From Phoronis australis (Eukaryota > Phoronida > Phoronidae), in NCBI GenBank assembly GCA_002633005.1, contig NMRA01000113.1:207683-271682 (forward strand): DNA of 64,000 nucleotides. Reading direction: 5' to 3'. The notes below the pieces were generated by a model. That model made no database searches and was not told the DNA's origin. It was given only the letters and a program-made list of their open reading frames with translations. The position numbers and the translations under genes are program-made. Shown here in pieces: positions 63,201-64,000 of the stretch; the first letter of the stretch is position 1; every line of letters starts with the position of its first letter.

Positions 63201-64000
63201 AATCCGTGTGGGAGGGGGGGGACAGCAGTAGAAATAAAAATTCATGGGTGGTGGTCTTCAGAAAAAAACTTAAATTATGGGTGGTTGTTCCTGTAAGAAG
63301 TGATGCATTAAAAATGGGTCGTATTTTTTAACTGTTAATGTTGACAGGTTGGTTACTTCACCTTCAAAACTCAACAAAATGCAATTGGCATATATCCTAA
63401 CTTATTCAAATACAAAAAAGCCCATATTGCCACTGAACAGAGTGCAATATGTTCACTAAGCCATTAATCAAGTCATGGGCAACTTGCTTTGAGCTAACTG
63501 TTTGTCTGCAGTCCTATTGTATTGAAAAGTTATGCAACACTTTACTGGTGTTAACACATATAAGAAAATTGATGATTTTTAAATAAAAAGTATGAGGAGT
63601 AAGATAAAGTAGTCGGTGGGCCAGATTTTGTAGGGCCTCTAGAAACTGGTTTTTGTGAGTACTTTAGGGGGGCAATTTTATTTTGGTGTTTTTTAATTCA
63701 TTTACTAGAGTGTTTTCAAAATCTAAAAAGTTCCCACATATAAAGTTGCACATTTTTGAGAAATTTGAGTTTGAAGTTACCTAATAATCACCAAAGAGCT
63801 TAGTAAACTTATATTTGTAAAAACAACAGTTTTGGTGACGTTTTTGAAAAACAAGTAATATGGTCCCATCAGTGCCATTGTATTGAACAATATTACACTC
63901 ACATTACATGTTTTACTATTGTAAATTAATTGTAAACAGTGAAATTTAAAAAACGTAAAGAGACACCTAGTGGCAAAAATGCAAACTAAGTCTGAATGTT
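63201..64000. other. Intergenic after the retroelement cluster
   Basis: A G-run (63212-63220) and AT-rich sequence without domain frames. GACACCTAGTGGCAAAAATG at 63962 is a possible edge of a minus-strand CACTAGG-type dispersed repeat that continues out of the window. Confidence 0.4.

Overview
The window is animal nuclear DNA from an invertebrate metazoan that I cannot place more precisely. It holds one spliced host gene and a dense load of transposable elements. Evidence for an animal: GT-AG introns of about 0.5 to 3.6 kb, an intact vertebrate-type kinetochore gene, Ty3-like LTR elements, L1/Tx1-like and CR1/L2-like LINE pieces, THAP and psq domain remnants, and many short inverted-repeat elements. 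No bacterial-type operons, CRISPR arrays or rRNA genes are visible.

Layout. 1-26.7 kb is gene-poor. It holds a foldback repeat, two ~1.5 kb copies of a CACTAGGGGGC-rich repeat family, a tRNA-derived SINE, a 4.6 kb DNA element with perfect 25-bp terminal inverted repeats between TA dinucleotides (8849-13487), a LINE 3' fragment, a broken THAP domain and several tandem repeats. Two near-perfect duplications that meet at a single N (8173, 18900) look like unmerged contig overlaps. 26.7-43.4 kb is the host gene, an ortholog of the inner kinetochore protein CENP-T. Ten coding exons join into a 569-codon reading frame, with three N-terminal TPR-type motifs, an acidic middle and a C-terminal histone fold. 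Its introns carry short DNA transposons, a tRNA-like SINE and a 30-bp minisatellite.

45.2-63.2 kb is a retroelement cluster, all on the + strand. A psq-type DNA-binding exon remnant comes first. Then comes the 3' end of a Ty3 element (pol tail, a zinc-finger-like ORF, polypurine tract) running into an LTR that also serves as the 5' LTR of a second copy. That LTR is split by a complete but frameshifted Ty3 element (46532-51266, TSD GGGCT). The second copy's leader is split by a deletion-derivative element (51576-58298, TSD GCTTA), which is itself split by an intact single-ORF Ty3 element (53633-57785, TSD ACACA). Downstream lie the decayed gag-protease-RT of the outermost element, a LINE ORF1 fragment, and a 2.3 kb pol fragment of another Ty3 clade.

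How it works together: only CENP-T is a clear host gene. It would link centromeric chromatin (CENP-T/W/S/X histone-fold complex) to the Ndc80 microtubule-binding complex through its N-terminus. Everything else is mobile or decayed mobile DNA. The 53770-57537 ORF is the only retroelement frame that looks functional. Exon joins are read by eye from splice signals and reading frame; no alignment or transcript data were available.
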